A stretch of 64,000 nucleotides of DNA from Rhipicephalus microplus. Taxonomy: Eukaryota > Arthropoda > Arachnida > Ixodida > Ixodidae. The notes beneath the pieces were generated by a model that saw only the letters and a program-made list of their open reading frames with translations, had not been told where the DNA came from and made no database searches. This document shows, piece after piece, positions 13,701-25,614 of this stretch. Positions within the stretch are counted from its first letter, which is position 1; every line of letters starts with the position of its first letter. The DNA is taken from the NCBI RefSeq assembly GCF_043290135.1, contig NC_134702.1:195332491-195396490 (forward strand), given 5' to 3'. A program made the translations under genes and the position numbers.

Positions 13701-14576
13701 CCAACGGAATAAAACGGGAAGAGTTGTTGGCACGGTGGCTACAGCCATTTGCTTTAACTTTAGGTATACAGTGAATTTTTCATCTCGATAGAGGTCAGAA
13801 TAATAATATACGCTTTATTTAGCAATGAGAAGCAAGCTTCAGAAATTGTAACTTAGTTCTTGCGCGGAAGAGGCTAGTATGCGTTACAGCACAGTTTTTT
13901 TTTTCTTTCTTGCACACTTGCGCCCGTATTGGCCACTATTCAAATCCATTGGAAACTTTCCGGAACAATTGATCGGCTGCAAGTCACCCAGAATTTCAAA
14001 CGCCAAGATTAGTAATTATAAACGAGGTCTCAAGAGATGCAGGGGACGCAGGGAAGTGGCCACACAAGTTATTTTCATTTTCTGGATGCTTGCATCATTG
14101 ACAAATGTTGCGCAAGTAACGCCGAAGCTATAAATGAGATTTCGGTAATTTATTAGTATGTTGCATATCTCAGGTATGATAAAAGGAATTTGTTTACAAA
14201 GCAAGCAGCGGTAATTGTAGTTACTTCAATTTTCATTGTATGGTGCGTAGGGTTTGACGAAATGTATCCGCGTTGTAGTTTCCACCTTTCGTACATTAAA
14301 CCGCAATATACTTACTAAAACGATGTACTAAACGATGTATTAAAACAAGGCTACTGGAAACCTTTGTCTTCCTCACCCCTCACCTGATGCATTCTATATA
14401 GGAATGCAAATGAAATTTTAACTCGTGAAGAAAGACTTTCAGACCCCAAGTATGACAGTTTACATTAGCTGCACTTCGTTGGGACGAATAATGGACGTGT
14501 GTTAAAAAAACAGGCACTCGCATATGGAAAAAAAGCCCTCAAAACAAAACAGCCATAACACTAAAAAGAACAGCGA
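7726..14576. other. Gene-poor stretch, nothing recognised
   Basis: No domain or splice-supported exon was found. GC-richer islands at 8690-9060 and 11780-12300 look like repeat-derived DNA because of their composition, but no family could be named. Confidence 0.5.
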
Positions 14577-15059
14577 ATGGCCTGTGGCGAGAAAGGTTTG
14601 CGGATGGGAGTTACGGTGCAGATCGCGTGGGTGTCAGTCCACATTACGACCGACTCGCATGCCATGCTCCACGACGTTCTGCTGTCTCGCTACCGTCTAA
14701 GCCCTAACATGGCACTCCTTGCCCTATTAGCAACCCATCTTTCCTGCCCGACGGGCACGAGTGAGCCGTATACAGGCCACTCGTTCACCGCCGAGCCAAC
14801 GTCAATTTGTTCGCAATCAGGCGGCACTGGGCTCTGTCACCGCCGTTATATCCCTGATTGTATTCCGTGCACGTCACCGTTCACATTTGTCCTATCCAGC
14901 CCTCCGGCCATCCGCATGTATACACCAAAGCCGAAACTGAGAGAACGGGCTCATGCGGTGCTCATTGGAGTCATCGCAGGAACCAACAACGTGTGCGGAC
15001 GTGCGAAGTGTGCTCTGTTGCGCACATATGTTCCCATCGTGAATGACTTCCCATCGTGA
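14577..15059 (+). other. 160-codon open frame, not recognised
   Basis: An ATG at 14577 opens 160 codons. The translation is Cys/Thr/Ser-rich without a domain I know, and the 3' end runs into the CCCATCGTGAAT minisatellite. No splice context or signal peptide supports it. It may be a chance frame in GC-richer repeat DNA or a TE fragment. Confidence 0.15.
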
Positions 15060-15106
15060 ATGCGCACATATATGTTCCCATCGTGAATACGGTCCCCATC
15101 GTGAAT
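15033..15106. repeat. Short minisatellite, four copies of CCCATCGTGAAT
   Basis: Copies start at 15033, 15050, 15077 and 15095. The intervals alternate between short spacers and ones carrying GCACATATGTT-type sequence, so a compound unit duplicated once. Confidence 0.85.
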
Positions 15107-16758
15107 GACTTTCAAGACGTTGCGTGTTTCGTGTACAAGACTGCGTCGTACAGGATGAATGTGGCACGTTGCTGGAAGAAAAATAAACAGTTTTATTTCT
15201 CACCGCTCTATGAAGCGTAGAATTGAACGACCTATTCGGTTCAAAAGACCAACTGTGCAGTGTGCGAGCATATGGCATACACATCACTCACCTTCACAGC
15301 GGCATGTTATCGAAATTCTGTGACGGGGTACTTCAGTACGGTAGTGCTCCAACATTTTTACAACAAAGCAATGAATGCTCTGTGTTTGAATGCAGAAACG
15401 AATCATTTCTGTTTTTCTTAGTTAAAATGCAACTCATTTTCACGTGAGCAAATAGGTAAATACGGGATTCAATGCGGAAGAATGGTGTAGTATGCATATG
15501 AATGTGCACATACTGTCATTGACTTGCTAAACGCATTTTAAATTTTTTTCCAGACTACGGGTTTTCTCTGCACAGCTAGAACAGTGAAACAAAAGTGGTT
15601 TTTCTTTCTTTACCATACTAGCTCTTGTATACCTAAATCTTTATGCGGTACAATTTCTCTTCCTTTTCAAAACTATTGGCCTAAGATTGTAAGCTGCGCT
15701 TTTAGCTCATTTGTCTATGAGGAAGTCAACTTTGACAATGAGCTTGGCCATTCACGAGAGGCAGTGCCGGTCATAGAGACGAGTCAGGACAACTTACGTC
15801 AAGGGTGCTCGGTCCACTCCTCTTATTGCAAAATGTTATTTATGCAGGCCGGGCCATAATAAAGATAATATCAAACCACAATGCTCCTACATCCTAGAAG
15901 GTAAAGGCACAGATGACTGTTATTTGGCACCGAACAGGTAGGAATAAAAACAACAGTGTTTAAAAACGATATATAAGTTCTGGAAGTCGGGGTTACTCTC
16001 GCACATTATTATATGAAGCCCTCTTGGGGACAGTTCTGACAAAGAGGTACACCTGTTTCTTTTCAGCTGGTTGCTTCTTTCACTAAATACGCTCCACAGT
16101 TCTGCTATATCGCTTTTATGTTGTTTTTCTTTTGGTGCGCAAACACTCGTGGCCACTGAAAGAGACTATACATCTCCAGCTGCGTTCTATCATTCCGTTC
16201 GGCGAACAGACAAGATCATTCTACCGTGACTCATACAGTCTACCGGGTTGGCTTTTTTTTTCCTTTACGACTATAGCACGGAAAACGTGATGGTGAGCGT
16301 AGTAGGTTAGCTTATTGAACAACAGAAAGAAATATAGAAGAATAGCAAGTGTAATAAATACGCGAAGAAAATATAGAACTAACAAAATATCATCATTCCG
16401 AGAAAGTAATTTTCTCGGCCGTAACGCGCGATCATTTATCATGATTGACCTACTGGGGCGTTGCGCAAAACCGAGAGAAACGCAAGAAAAGAGAAAAAGG
16501 AATACCGAAAGTTCAAGGAGGGTTATCAACTCCGAATATATTCCAGATCGCTGTCTGCATGCCGGTGTAAATTGCCCCAATGGGGTGGTGTTCCAGCCGC
16601 CGTAAATTACGTTTCACTGGCACAGCGAAAGCTCATTGGAACGAATGAATTCAAAAGTCGGGGCTTTACCGAGGCCATGGGGCCACGATGGTCGTTACCG
16701 CGCTTTAAGTAATCTATGTAGATTTATTTTTAGCGAAAGAACTGTATGGAAGCATTTG

Positions 16759-16762
<4 letters not shown>

Positions 16763-16830
<68 letters not shown>
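16763..16830. repeat. Compound (AT)22 (GT)12 microsatellite
   Basis: 44 bases of AT alternate directly into 24 bases of GT (16807-16830). Alternating purine-pyrimidine runs of this kind are prone to slippage and to non-B structure. The open frames across it (Ile-Tyr/Cys-Val and His-Thr repeats) are artefacts. Confidence 0.95.
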
Positions 16831-17568
16831 TCGAACTGTGTTTTTAGAGGCCAACAATTCTACGTTCACTGTCATGGACTTAGAAGTATCAGCATCTACT
16901 AGACCAGCCCATGATCTGGTAAGATTTTCGCGTGAGGCAGGGGGTGCACGTTTCATTTTCGCTAAGAACAGATCAAAGAGATAATTATTGTGTTATGTTG
17001 TGACGATTTTGTTTTTGGCTTCAGTTTATTTATTTATCTCTTCCTCGTGATCCATATACGGCGCAAAACGTCCTGTGGCGAAAATTTCCCGCAGCAAACC
17101 ACCACCGTACAAGTGGTCAGTGAGAGCGCAGAGAGCCAAGTTATTAGTAGATTCTGCGAGCTGATGCGGTATTTTGGGCGTGATTGGGACACACGGGAAT
17201 AATCAACACCTACCTTGGTCCTCGTTTCTTTAGTTAACTTCTTCGATATCCCGAACGTTGTGGACACGTTCATCGTGACGTACTGGTCTTAATAAAGAGT
17301 GCAGTAATAATTGTTAGTGTCTAACATCCAATACATTTTCGTGCTCATTCTTTCCAAAGTTAATAAGAGAGTGTAACAGCTTAACTAACGACTTAGTTAA
17401 TATAACAATAAATGATCTATTTTTTTCTATGCTGTCAAAGTGTTCTTCGAATATGTATGTTCTGTGTGTATGAAAATGTATCATGTGATCTATCATTATG
17501 TTCTGACAAATGTGACGGTGGTTTTTAAATGCAAAGCATTGCATAGTGAACTTCGGCGACTTTGAGCG

Positions 17569-17652
<84 letters not shown>

Positions 17653-17653
17653 A

Positions 17654-17693
<40 letters not shown>

Positions 17694-17739
17694 GTCTGTC
17701 TATCTATCTATTTATCAATCTGTCTATCTATCTATGTAG

Positions 17740-17795
<56 letters not shown>
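17569..17795. repeat. Large (TATC)n microsatellite, about 55 units
   Basis: A GATA/TATC tetranucleotide array about 227 bases long with a few variant units (CAATC, TGTC, TTTATC, TGTAGC) near the middle. The uninterrupted Tyr-Leu-Ser-Ile frames are artefacts of the array. Confidence 0.95.
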
Positions 17796-17899
17796 TTAGC
17801 CGCTTACATTTGGGTGCTCTCGTGGTCACCGCCTTAACTTGGCGTGAACCGAAATTTGCGTGGGAGAGTAAGATGGTTTGACGAATAAGACGCCCTGCT

Positions 17900-18235
17900 C
17901 AAGTCCTCAATAAAGTCACAATCTCGTCACGCACGTCATCAAACACGCCCCGCCAGACAGTGACACATACCCACGGGTGGGTATGTGCCACTCGTATGTG
18001 GGTATGTGCCAGAGATGATTGACACTTAGTATCTACCCAGGAACGACGAGAACACACATGGGCAATCTCAACGTGCGAGCGTTAAGAAATGCTCGAAATC
18101 AGTAGCGTCGACTCCACAAATGCAAAGAATAAATGTCAGGGTCCCAGCTGGAATAGAACCCAAGCATTCTGCGTGGCAATGAAGCATTTCACCAACAGAG
18201 CTACGCCAGTTTTCGGAACTACTTTTCGAATAGGC
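17900..18235 (-). mobile_element. tRNA-derived SINE, - orientation
   Basis: The reverse complement of 18225-18140 reads GGCGTAGCTCTGTTGGTG (A-box region), then GGGTTCTATTCCAGC (B-box region), spaced as in a tRNA. It is followed by non-tRNA body that includes a hairpin with arms 17964-17973 and 17978-17987 (CACATACCCA and its complement) and another copy of GGGTATGTGCC at 18000. This is a Pol III SINE layout. Confidence 0.6.
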
Positions 18236-18589
18236 GTTGACGTTCGTGAAACGTCAATGGTGGTTGCAGTGCTGCCTACCCAATTTTATAAACATTAGAC
18301 ATGAGCTACTTTTATATACCCGTTACGTTGGGTTAACGTGAGTTGTGGTCAGTTTCCATGCGCTGAAGTTGATTTATGTGGCAGTGTCCAGAGCCAGAAT
18401 CCTCGCGAGCATCAGCGCTTCATATCATCTCTGGTGTTGCTAATACGTATGTTCCAGTTGGCATCGTTGCACAAGTGCAAATAACTGACTATATAAACAT
18501 CTGCAACTCTTCAACATTCGTCTGTGCGTGCAACGTTTGCACATATATTTAGCGTCATTTCATGATGTGTCAGTCAATAAAAAAATTCA

Positions 18590-18785
18590 ACATGGTCACC
18601 TTTCCTCCGCATGCTTCGCATAACGTCAATTCCCAGGTGTTTGGGAGCTGTCGAATTTGTATACGCATGTTTATGTATTTTGTTGTGAATTCTTTTGTAC
18701 TGATTGTTTTTGTTCCCCCCTGCCCCCACGTAATGCCGATATGGCGATATAGGTAATTGTAAACAAATCAATCAATCAAACCATA
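18590..18785 (+). mobile_element. LINE 3' end with AATC tail
   Basis: An open frame ends PCPHVMPIWRYR at 18754, directly followed by a non-coding stretch and the tail CAAATCAATCAATCAAACC. Short conserved C-terminus plus 4-base tail repeat is the structure of CR1-type LINE ends. 5' truncated. Confidence 0.5.
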
Positions 18786-18814
18786 ATACATACACAAACA
18801 TAACATTTTGACTA

Positions 18815-18965
18815 TCTGAGGTTGTTTAATGTGCACGTAAGTTGAAGTTCACGGGCTGCAATCATTCTCGCTTCAAAACGCAGCCACAGCGGCCGTGATT
18901 CGTTACCACGACCTGCGGTTCAGCCGTCGTGCCACATGACCACCAGATTACCGTGGCGGGTCGTA
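18815..18965 (-). mobile_element. tRNA-derived SINE fragment, - orientation
   Basis: The reverse complement begins ACCCGCCACGGTAATCTGGT and contains the GTCGTGGTAACGAATCACGG region. It ends in a TTCAACTTACGTGCACATTA segment. The layout matches the better-preserved copy at 49670-49915, so both belong to one family. Confidence 0.6.
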
Positions 18966-19243
18966 AGGGTATGCCAGGTTGTCGTATTTAAAAGAAAGAA
19001 ACTCTACTGAACACTTCCTAGGAAGTGTGATGTTGAAAAAATGTGAGCAGCATCGTTTTTATTCAGAGCAACACTAACATACACTGATACAAGCTAATTA
19101 CGCTAAGCCATGCTAACACGCACTGCAATATGCTGTCATTCACGAACACCTGAACGTTTTTGTATGAACTCTAACGCACTCTAAGAGCCTCTAGGAACAT
19201 TCTTGGAGCATTCTAGAAGCCTCTAGAAGCATTATAGGAGCGT

Positions 19244-19270
19244 GAGTGGCTACATCTTTAGTAGCCACTC
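19244..19270. repeat. Small perfect hairpin next to CTCTAGAAGC repeats
   Basis: Arms GAGTGGCTAC (19244-19253) and GTAGCCACTC (19261-19270) around a 7-base loop. Upstream (19180-19240) are diverged copies of CTCTAGAAGCATT. Probably the terminal part of an unidentified repeat. Confidence 0.6.
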
Positions 19271-22200
19271 TAGCTCGCATAGGTCGCTGACCGATAACGG
19301 CGGGCACCATTCTTCAAAGTCGCCCAGAGAGGTTATCATGAGTGTAAGTGACGAAAGCAGTCAGCAGCTTCTTGAAGGTAACGGACTTGGACGAATAGTG
19401 TTATGAAAGCTGTGACGTGCGAATTTCAGTGTGCGTGCTCTCCCCTCTCTCTGTTTCCCCATCTTTCGAACTCCCTCATCCCTGTCCCTAGTGTAGGGTA
19501 GCATACTAGTCGTTCTAGACAGGTTGACATTCTTGCCTTTCCTCCCTCCATTTTTTGGAATGGAATGAAAAAACTTTATTTTCCCTCCTTTTTTTCTTCT
19601 GAAAATTTAGACGTGTGGAGACGCTTACCCATAAAGCGCCTTTCTAAACAGTTTTCAGGTGTGTGAACTCTACTTAGAGCTAAGATATTTAGGAACTACT
19701 ACCAAATACACCTATCCAGGAACGTTCAGTGTAGTATGAGCAACCATGGGGGTTACATTGTTCAATCTAGACCCAGTACTATGATTTTTCTCAGGCCTTA
19801 AGTTATAGAAGCGACAACGCACCACTGCGAAAGCGGCCACAGCAAAAGAAAGACGCCGGTCTTTGTGCAAGTCACAAGATATGTTTGTGAAACAAAAGAT
19901 TGTGTTTCTCTTGCGGTGGTCATCATTTTTATAATGTGCTGAATAACATACTCGTGACATAAGCACACAATTTCTTCAATACCTACGTGTCTATGAAGAC
20001 GGATGCTCGAAAAAGTACAAATTAAACTGCAGATACTTTGCGAATCAGGAGGAACAGTTTCTCTGCACTTTCTATATACATAGTTTGTACGTCTGAGTGT
20101 GTGTTGATAAAGATTGAACAAAATTTGCTTTATTTATTTAGTCACTTTGGTGGTCTATAGAAAATTGCTCTTATGTATCGATCACGTGTTCGATAGGGCA
20201 CATTCTTTGGCTTTTTTGTGTAATAAATGGCTCACATAAACCTCTAAACGCTTTCAAGCGTAATGCATTGCTTCAATCAGAGTGCTTTTTTTTTCAGTGA
20301 AAAAGGCCGAATAGATATGTTAGGTTTGCAAAGCTCACCACAAACGCTTGATCCGTGAATTGAGTAGATGATGCCACTAAATTCACAGCCTCCCGTACAC
20401 GCACTCCTTTGGGAAAAACGATTGAGTGAAACTTCGGTGGCAGTGAGCAGGCCTGAAAATATTTTTCTAGGTGGCACTGCAAGAGTTAGCCTCCATTGTG
20501 AGAAATGTTGCGCATTTGGCGACTGCGAGTGGAAAATACTAAACAATTGATGGAGTTCTTTGTAGTCGTGTTGAATGCCGTATATCAGAGATTTTGTGGG
20601 TCCCCTTGAATTTGTCATTCTAACACGTTCCTGCTATTACAATTTACATTTAACTAAGCACTATGCAGTGTATATTTCGCTCACGTCTCCTTTAGATACT
20701 GAGAAGCCCATTCCCGCAAGGGACATGATGGAAATGTATAGATTATAGATCTCAAGCAGGAGTTGGATAAGCTACTAGATATAATATGGAAGAAAATTTG
20801 TTCATGAAATATACGAGGTCAAGCTGCATCATATCGAGGACTCCTAGCAACAACATAGAAATATGGGGCATTTAATTTATATTTTCGGTTGAATCTGCTA
20901 CAAATATTCAGTGATTCTTACATCTTTGCGAGTCGTGTTCTCATTGTTTATCTATTTTGCATAAATAAACATTTCAAAAGCTACGTAGAAGTAAATGTAG
21001 GCTCTCTGTCTTCTGATATCGAAATCGGCTGCCTATATTTACCTGAACGAGAGAAATATGTTTCTATAACAATACTTTGTTTCATGTTATTATCCTTTCG
21101 TCCGTGTGTTTCCGTCTGGTAAACCCTCAAGGTGCTAAACTAGCCCACTAAGTCATTCTCGTAAGTTATAACAGGACTTGAAATTCTATGAAAAAAGTAG
21201 ACAGATGGAAAGAAGTCAAATTGAAAAAGTTCACAAGAATTAACGTGATTCTTTATTAGCGTGTTTACGTGCGGCAGAGGTAGCTTGATCTACCAGTATT
21301 AATATTGCATGCGGTAAGCCTCACTAACTCGCTGAACTTTTAATCATCCATGGACGAAAGCCAGCGCTTTCGTGATCATCAAGTAACATAGACACACATT
21401 ATGAAGCACACATTAGTGCAAAGAGAGAGAGCGATGTGGGAAAAGTATTACGAGGGATTCTGCACGCTAATCTCATTATTAGTCGTGCGCCTGAGCCTGT
21501 AGTGCATCTCCTAGGACCACAACGTTAATCATGTGTGCTGCCAGTGTGTTTCACGTGAGGCGTAGTTTGTCACTGAGCCCTAAAGAAATGACCACGATGT
21601 ACTATAACAAATAATCAGGCATAGCATGAATGCTCTCTGAAAGAAATTGACTCGGGATGCGTCACTGAGCGCAACTACAGCCATGGTGCAAAGTGCTTCC
21701 TCGTGACATGACATGTTTTTTATTATTCATTCATTTTAGTGCTTGTTCCATAATGCGCACAATATGTAGCCTGTGTTAGTGGGTGATTAATGTGGCCGAG
21801 TAAATATTATTCAAGTAATCAGCAGCGGTTGCTTGTCTCGAAACGAATACTATTTGTTTGACCTCGGCATCTTACTTAGTGTATAAGACAATGTAAGAGA
21901 ACATTTGACAATTGTCTTTTCCTCACGAAAAATGCAGTACAGTATGAAAAGAAGCTGATGTGCGGGCAGTATAAAGGTTCGCTACCAAAACCAACCAAGT
22001 CACTTATGTTTTTTGTGATATTTTGTTTTAATTTTTTTTTCTGAAATTGGTCCTCAAGCTTAATTGCCACCTTAATAACAACTGCAGCTCCATCGACTGC
22101 TGCATGAAGAAAAACTGCAGGCTTAAACTTCTCCGATCTCTTTCGAGTGACAAATGGTATGCACAAAAGGCCATTCAGTAAGGTTGGAGCTCCTACGTTT

Positions 22201-22619
22201 TTGCTACAAGGTACAAGCAAAAAATTGGTGTACCCTCAAGCTACGCCTTTAGAACTGTAATGCGATACGCTGTCCCTAGTGCATTCTCTGTAACGTGTAG
22301 CATGCTTTAAATCACAAGAAATTTTGCGCGTGAAATACTTTCGAACAAGCTATGCCCCCACTACGTGTGTCAAAAAAGATACGTGAAATTACATGTGTGC
22401 CTTCTGCGATGGGTGGCCGTTTTACACAACGAAAGCGTTTTGATAACCACATGTTCTGAAACCCTATGAAAATCTACGTTTGTACCGCGGCACAATACTG
22501 CGATGATACATGTTACGTATGAAGCCTGTATCAGGCTCTTGTGCTTGGAAAGCACGAAAGTTATTTTCATTGTATAATCAAGCAGATGAGGTTATTTATA
22601 GTTTACTTCCAAGCAGACA

Positions 22620-22695
22620 CGTGCCACGTGGCATCTTTTTCAAACACCTGTTTGTCACGCAAAGGCCTTGGGTTTGATTTTCAGTCGTACCCGGA
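22620..22695 (+). mobile_element. Fragment of a tRNA-derived SINE
   Basis: CACGCAAAGGCCTTGGGTTT followed by GATTTTCAGTCGTACCCG resembles the anticodon-to-B-box part of the SINE family seen at 17900-18235. Only the 3' half of the tRNA-like head is visible. Confidence 0.35.
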
Positions 22696-23739
22696 AATAT
22701 TAATTTTTTTATTTTATTCAACCATATTTCTCAAATTTTTAGTCTCGGAGAAGATGATTTTATGCTCACAATCAAATACGCCCACACTGATACCGACACC
22801 AACTCTGAAACTTATGCGAAACAAGCTCTTCAAATTTCACGTCAATATTCTCGTCACCCTTGAAAACAGACCTAAAAGACTTGCTGAATAGCAGAAAATC
22901 AGAGAGCCGTTCAATCTCTTCATGCCTCGACAGCTTATATTGTCAGTATATGTTGATGATTCTCGTTGGCGTTTGGTTCAACTCATGAAATAGCTCCATG
23001 TTTAGATGAGGGAAGCTGAGCGCAGGCTGTCTTATTTCACATACTATAGGCGACGCGATAAGGTTGTGCTATGTGACGCCGGTATACGACAAGTTTCACC
23101 TTCAATTACAAAAAAAGAGGAAAAAGTCATCTTACACGTGATTAATTTGTGTAGAATGCACTCGGCCTCTATTTTTCAGTAAGTCTGCAGTGCCCGTGTT
23201 TCATTCCCACACCAACTAATGTTTTTTTTATTTACTTGCTTCTATTTAGATTTGTTGATCATGGAAAACGCTGACTTTTTGTTCACATCAAACGATGCCG
23301 ACATGGGTGCTGACACCAGAATTTCTGCGAAACGAGCTCTCGGACGCTATGACGTTAAGAAATTCGTATCTGTCTATGCAGAAGCCAGTGTATACGAAAA
23401 CCCTCCCACTGAAATTCGGAATAAGATGGCTGCACCCAGCCAAGGCATCAATACCAACCACATAAAAATGTGACAGAAAAGGTTGATTTTCGGGGTGACT
23501 TATGGGCCTATGATTCATCGTACAGCGTTGCAGCAACGTAATAACATCGGTTTATAATAATTCAACATCTATATCTTGACATCTGACAATCAAATTATTA
23601 AATTATGACAATCATTTCAATTACACAATCATGGCAACCATGTTTCATTTTAGTTATCCGTGACAGTGGGCTTCCATCAAGTTTCAGATAATGTAATCAT
23701 CATCAGCCTGCTTTGTCGTCGTGGTATATTCAGCGAGTA

Positions 23740-23937
23740 ATGCGGATCCGCCACTGGTTTCATGTGGTAGCCCGTCAACTTGACGAGTGTCCGGTTCCGT
23801 GTGGCTGGCTGCGATGTTCACTGATCACGGCTGCGGTGGTGGTACTTGGAATGCTCTTCGCGATTGCCGTGGTTGCCGGAAACAAGTACTCAGGCTTCGG
23901 GATCGTCCACGACGATAGTGACGGAGCAGCTGCATTG
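23740..23937 (+). CDS. Exon 1 of M13-like membrane protein (cytoplasmic tail and TM anchor)
   Basis: This exon encodes residues 1-66 of the predicted 780-residue protein. The first ATG in the open frame is at 23740; the frame is open further upstream but has a stop (TAA at 23689) and no earlier ATG, so an additional 5' exon cannot be excluded. A short basic/Cys-containing tail (residues 1-25) is followed by one hydrophobic segment at about residues 26-47, which fits the type II signal anchor typical of neprilysin and endothelin-converting enzymes. The exon ends at a consensus donor (TTG|GTGAGT, GT at 23938) in phase 0, and the next recognised exon at 34865 opens in phase 0. Assignment to the M13 gene rests on the phase match, the topology and the distance (10.9-kb intron), not on sequence homology. 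It could instead be the first exon of an unrelated membrane protein. Confidence 0.6.
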
Positions 23938-24897
23938 GTGAGTGCACTTGCACAGTTGAGGCCACGAAAATCTTGGTTTCGACACATTGTACCACGCACG
24001 TTGTCGTAGCTAACTGTAAGGTGCTACCCCTTCTCGTCCCTGCCGCGAACATCTCTGGTTTAACCCCAGACAGACAACTAATGCGTGTCGCGTGGCTCGC
24101 TCGGCTAAACGATACTGCACGTGGTCCATCTGCTTGTGTGTTTAGAGGCATATTTTTCAAGATACATGAGCATTATAAGAGGTTGTGCTTCACTCCGACA
24201 AAGAAATTACGAACGCCATGAGTCTTCGCATAAGTGCTTACTCCTCAGGAATTGGCTTAAGGCCTCCATTTTTACGAGTTAGTCCGGCAGAGAGCTGATC
24301 TGGCTGATTGGAAGCAAAGTGCACATTTAATCAGCACGGAAAGTGAAGTGATACACTCACGCATGAATAACGAAAGACAAGTAATGCCAGTGTTATGAAT
24401 TGCCATTGATTGTTTTCATATAGATATGGAGAAAACTGGCGTGGGTTTTTCAAGTCCAACAAGAAAAGTAAAAAAAAACAACCAGGGTGACGCGAAAAAG
24501 AACGCTAGCTATCCCGGCATGCGTAAGTACCAGCTGCGTGATGTTTTAACGAATATGTTATTAAATTTGGCAACAGGTTATTTTTAGTGAAGTCAATTCA
24601 ATACAGCCTTGTGATTTATATAGAATCCGAATGTCTGTGTCTATAAAGAGGGAAGGCAGGATATTCGTAATAAGCAACTGTCACGTTGAAAATGTTTGTG
24701 ATGCTTTGGTGCTTCTGCTGTTTCTCTACGTGTCAATTAACTTCCGCTCCCATACTACGTGTCCTTATTTGCTTCATGACTGATCAATATTAGTCTCTGT
24801 CGTGGCTTTTTTGCATGAAGACGAATGCTTTATTAGTAAAATATTGCCAATTCGCACTAGTGCGCCAAGTTTGATGGAAGCGGGCAACTGGGTGTGA

Positions 24898-25345
24898 TTA
24901 CGTCTTTTTCTTTGCATTTTCCTTCCCCCTCTTTCTATTATCTTTCTTGCACCTGTTGCTTTCCGTTTGTTTATTTATTTTTTTATTTTGTCTGGTTTCC
25001 CTCTTCACAACTTAATTTCTGGTCCTTTCTTTTTTTTTCTCTCGGGTTTCTTCCCTTTTTTCGTTTCTCTTTTCTCCTCTTTTCCTTTCTGCCATGCTCC
25101 ATTTTATTACCTATGTATTTTTCTGTGTCGTTTTCTTTCAATTTCTTTCTCTTCCTTTTTTCTCTATATTTGTCGTCTTGTCTTGTCCGTCCTTTTATGT
25201 CTTTTTAATTCCTCTCTATTTTTCTTTGTGTTTTCTTTTTTCGCCTGTTTACCGTTTTGTCTTCATTGTCATTATTTCTCTATTTTCTCGTTTTTCTCTT
25301 TCACAATTGCTCTATATCCGTTAGTTTTCTCATTCTTTATATATC
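24898..25345 (+). repeat. Long pyrimidine-rich (C/T) tract
   Basis: About 450 bases are made overwhelmingly of T and C on the + strand, with few purines, within intron 1 of the M13-like gene. The apparent open frames here are long runs of Phe/Ser/Leu and are artefacts of the composition. The mirror-like homopyrimidine runs could form triplex (H-DNA), and the tract ends about 95 bases before a candidate acceptor at 25440. Confidence 0.75.
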
Positions 25346-25440
25346 TTATTAGATTTTTACGTTCATTTTCTTTTGACACGTGGATCTGCTGTACTCTGGT
25401 GTAGAAATTTCCTCAATTCTGTGAGGCATACCCTCTTCAG

Positions 25441-25614
25441 GAGTTTTATGGTGACACCACACAAACTATGGCAAGCTACGGCACCTCCGCTGTTCGTAAA
25501 CTTAAGCAGCTTCAAAAGGACTGTCTAGCACTCGCGAAAAATATTTCTGATGGTGGCGCAAAAGACAAGGTCCTTCATCACATCGGTGGTAGCAAGCATG
25601 CTTTTGTCCTGTAA
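25441..25614 (+). other. Possible alternative terminal exon or small unknown coding fragment
   Basis: A good acceptor (ACCCTCTTCAG at 25440), preceded by hundreds of pyrimidine-rich bases, opens a phase-0 frame that runs 57 codons to TAA at 25612-25614. It contains an ATG at 25468. The encoded segment is lysine/leucine-rich (RKLKQLQKDC) with normal-looking codons. Exon 1 of the M13-like gene ends in phase 0, so splicing to this site would give a short membrane-anchored isoform without the M13 ectodomain. I do not recognise the peptide; it could be a TE-derived fragment or chance. Confidence 0.2.

Larger units (their letters stand above)
18966..23739. other. Gene-poor stretch upstream of the M13-like gene
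   Basis: Contains the small hairpin at 19244, a poly-A-like retroelement end at 19560 (AATGAAAAAACTTTATTTTC) and the SINE piece at 22620. No clear TATA box, initiator or CpG block could be assigned to the gene that starts at 23740. The promoter may lie further upstream beyond an unseen first exon. Confidence 0.5.

Noticed and set aside
17546..17881. 111-codon Tyr-Leu-Ser-Ile frame
   Set aside because: Translation of a TATC microsatellite.
24894..25404. Overlapping + strand frames of 76-145 codons rich in Phe and Ser
   Set aside because: Products of the pyrimidine-rich tract, open in several frames at once.
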